A stretch of DNA of 15,303 nt from Desulfurococcales archaeon (lineage in GTDB: Archaea; Thermoproteota; Thermoprotei_A; Sulfolobales; Desulfurococcaceae): positions 1 to 15,303 of the forward strand of contig JALWQP010000121.1 in NCBI GenBank assembly GCA_027083045.1. The letters run 5' to 3'. Under the pieces are notes generated by a model, which searched no databases, had not been told where the DNA came from, and saw nothing but the letters and a program-made list of their open reading frames with translations. Below are positions 14,920 through 15,303 of the stretch, piece after piece. The translations under genes and the position numbers were made by a program. The first letter of the stretch is position 1. Each line of letters starts with the position of its first letter.

Positions 14920-14957
14920 TTATATATGGAATGGATAATACCTATTATAAATAGTAT
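14920..14957. promoter_or_regulatory. Divergent promoters of the surface protein gene and deoC
   Basis: The minus strand has CCATATATAACC near 14918-14929, placing a start just before the ATG at 14893. The plus strand has TTATAAATA (14945-14953), placing the deoC start near 14977, about 10 bases before its ATG. The latter sits in a near-palindrome, CTATTATAAATAG, that could also act leftward. Confidence 0.45.
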
Positions 14958-14986
14958 TGTCTATACATTGTCCTAGGTGCAGGAGT

Positions 14987-15205
14987 ATGAAGAACATATT
15001 GGAAGACCTTATTAGTAGTATTAGTGCCAAAAAACTGGCATCAATGATCGATCATACTGTCTTGAAGCCTATAGCTGACATAAGGATGTTGGAGAAATAT
15101 ATCGAAGACTACCGTAGATATGGGTTCGCCTCCCTCGTTGTGCCGCCATCCCTCATATCTCTTGTGCGAGAAATAGGTGGTAAAAACATCAGGATCGCAA
15201 CCGTG
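14987..15205 (+). CDS. deoC: Deoxyribose-phosphate aldolase, 5' part only
   Basis: DeoC splits 2-deoxyribose 5-phosphate into acetaldehyde and glyceraldehyde 3-phosphate, the last step of deoxynucleoside breakdown; cytoplasmic. About 73 residues are recognisable: MIDHTVLKP (20-28) holds the conserved Asp of the first strand, then YGFASLVVPPSLI (45-57) and NIRIATV (67-73), which should lead into the VGFPxG segment. Instead the sequence turns foreign at about 15205, although the frame stays open to the window edge. The catalytic lysines would lie further on and are not present. The ATG start follows GGTG at seven bases and an adjacent AGGAG. The gene fits with the nearby nucleoside importer. 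Confidence 0.85.
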
Positions 15206-15303
15206 AGGGCGTCGGGGCCGACTAACCCGCTTCCCATCGCCACCGCGAGCATCGCCAGCTCGACACCCATCCTGGGTATCATGCCCACTCCGATGTTGAG
15301 TGC
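15206..15303 (-). CDS. Internal fragment of a CPA2-type Na+/H+ antiporter, foreign-looking
   Basis: Read leftward from the window edge, this segment gives about 33 residues in one open frame: NIGVGMIPRMGVELAM then LAVAMGSGLVGPDALTVAIL. The GMIPR-containing helix followed by a Gly-rich segment and ALTVAIL matches the late membrane helices of CPA2 (NapA/KefB-type) cation/proton antiporters. Its 5' end lies beyond the window and its 3' end is cut by the deoC junction, where after ALTVAILM the frame runs into antisense deoC. GC is about 65% against about 44% just upstream. It probably comes from a different replicon position or organism. The assignment is from motif memory. Confidence 0.55.

Noticed and set aside
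1..15303. Mobile element, CRISPR array, tRNA or rRNA
   Set aside because: No transposase-like protein, no regular short repeats with spacers and no cloverleaf or rRNA-like stretch was seen on either strand; gene order looks like ordinary chromosome apart from the right edge.

Overview
The window most likely comes from a hyperthermophilic crenarchaeote (Thermoproteota), probably of the Desulfurococcales type. This is inferred from several things: AGG/AGA and ATA codons are heavily used. TTG and GTG starts are frequent (at least six of the thirteen complete genes). Promoters are of the TATA type with short leaders. The ferredoxin is of the Pyrococcus type with an Asp-ligated cluster. The surface proteins have Thr-rich linkers. 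No rRNA, tRNA, CRISPR array or transposase was found, and no gene-free stretch exceeds about 230 bases.

Layout from left to right. (1) 28-3703, minus strand: a biotin carboxylase subunit of an acyl-CoA or pyruvate carboxylase, then an apparent two-gene operon made of an M20 zinc amidohydrolase followed by a JAMM-motif metalloprotease. (2) 3808-5061, plus strand: an unrecognised protein with a twin CX3C cysteine motif and a candidate PD-(D/E)XK nuclease signature. (3) 5092-5334, minus: a [4Fe-4S] ferredoxin. (4) 5561-6496, minus: a two-helix membrane protein of unknown function. (5) 6620-11658, minus: a complete BMP-family (nucleoside-type) ABC importer in the order binding protein, double ATPase, permease, permease, ended by a U-rich terminator. 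(6) 11791-13265, plus: two overlapping genes, an unknown basic protein and a CDF-family metal transporter-like protein lacking the usual TM5 histidine. (7) 13271-14893, minus: a large three-helix membrane protein with a big external domain and a C-terminal coiled coil. (8) 14987 to the right edge: the 5' end of deoC (deoxyribose-phosphate aldolase), whose sequence breaks off near 15205.

The importer and deoC make functional sense together. Nucleosides taken up by the BMP transporter can be broken down to deoxyribose 5-phosphate, which DeoC splits to acetaldehyde and glyceraldehyde 3-phosphate. The link is inferred from proximity and family knowledge, because the genes are not in one operon and no nucleoside phosphorylase is visible.

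The most striking structural anomaly is at the right edge. After about base 15205 the DeoC similarity stops, GC content jumps from about 44% to about 65%, and the opposite strand reads as part of a CPA2-type Na+/H+ antiporter. This looks like a chimeric join (assembly or amplification artefact) or a genuine rearrangement. The best biological candidate for something undescribed is the twin-CX3C, nuclease-like protein at 3808-5061.
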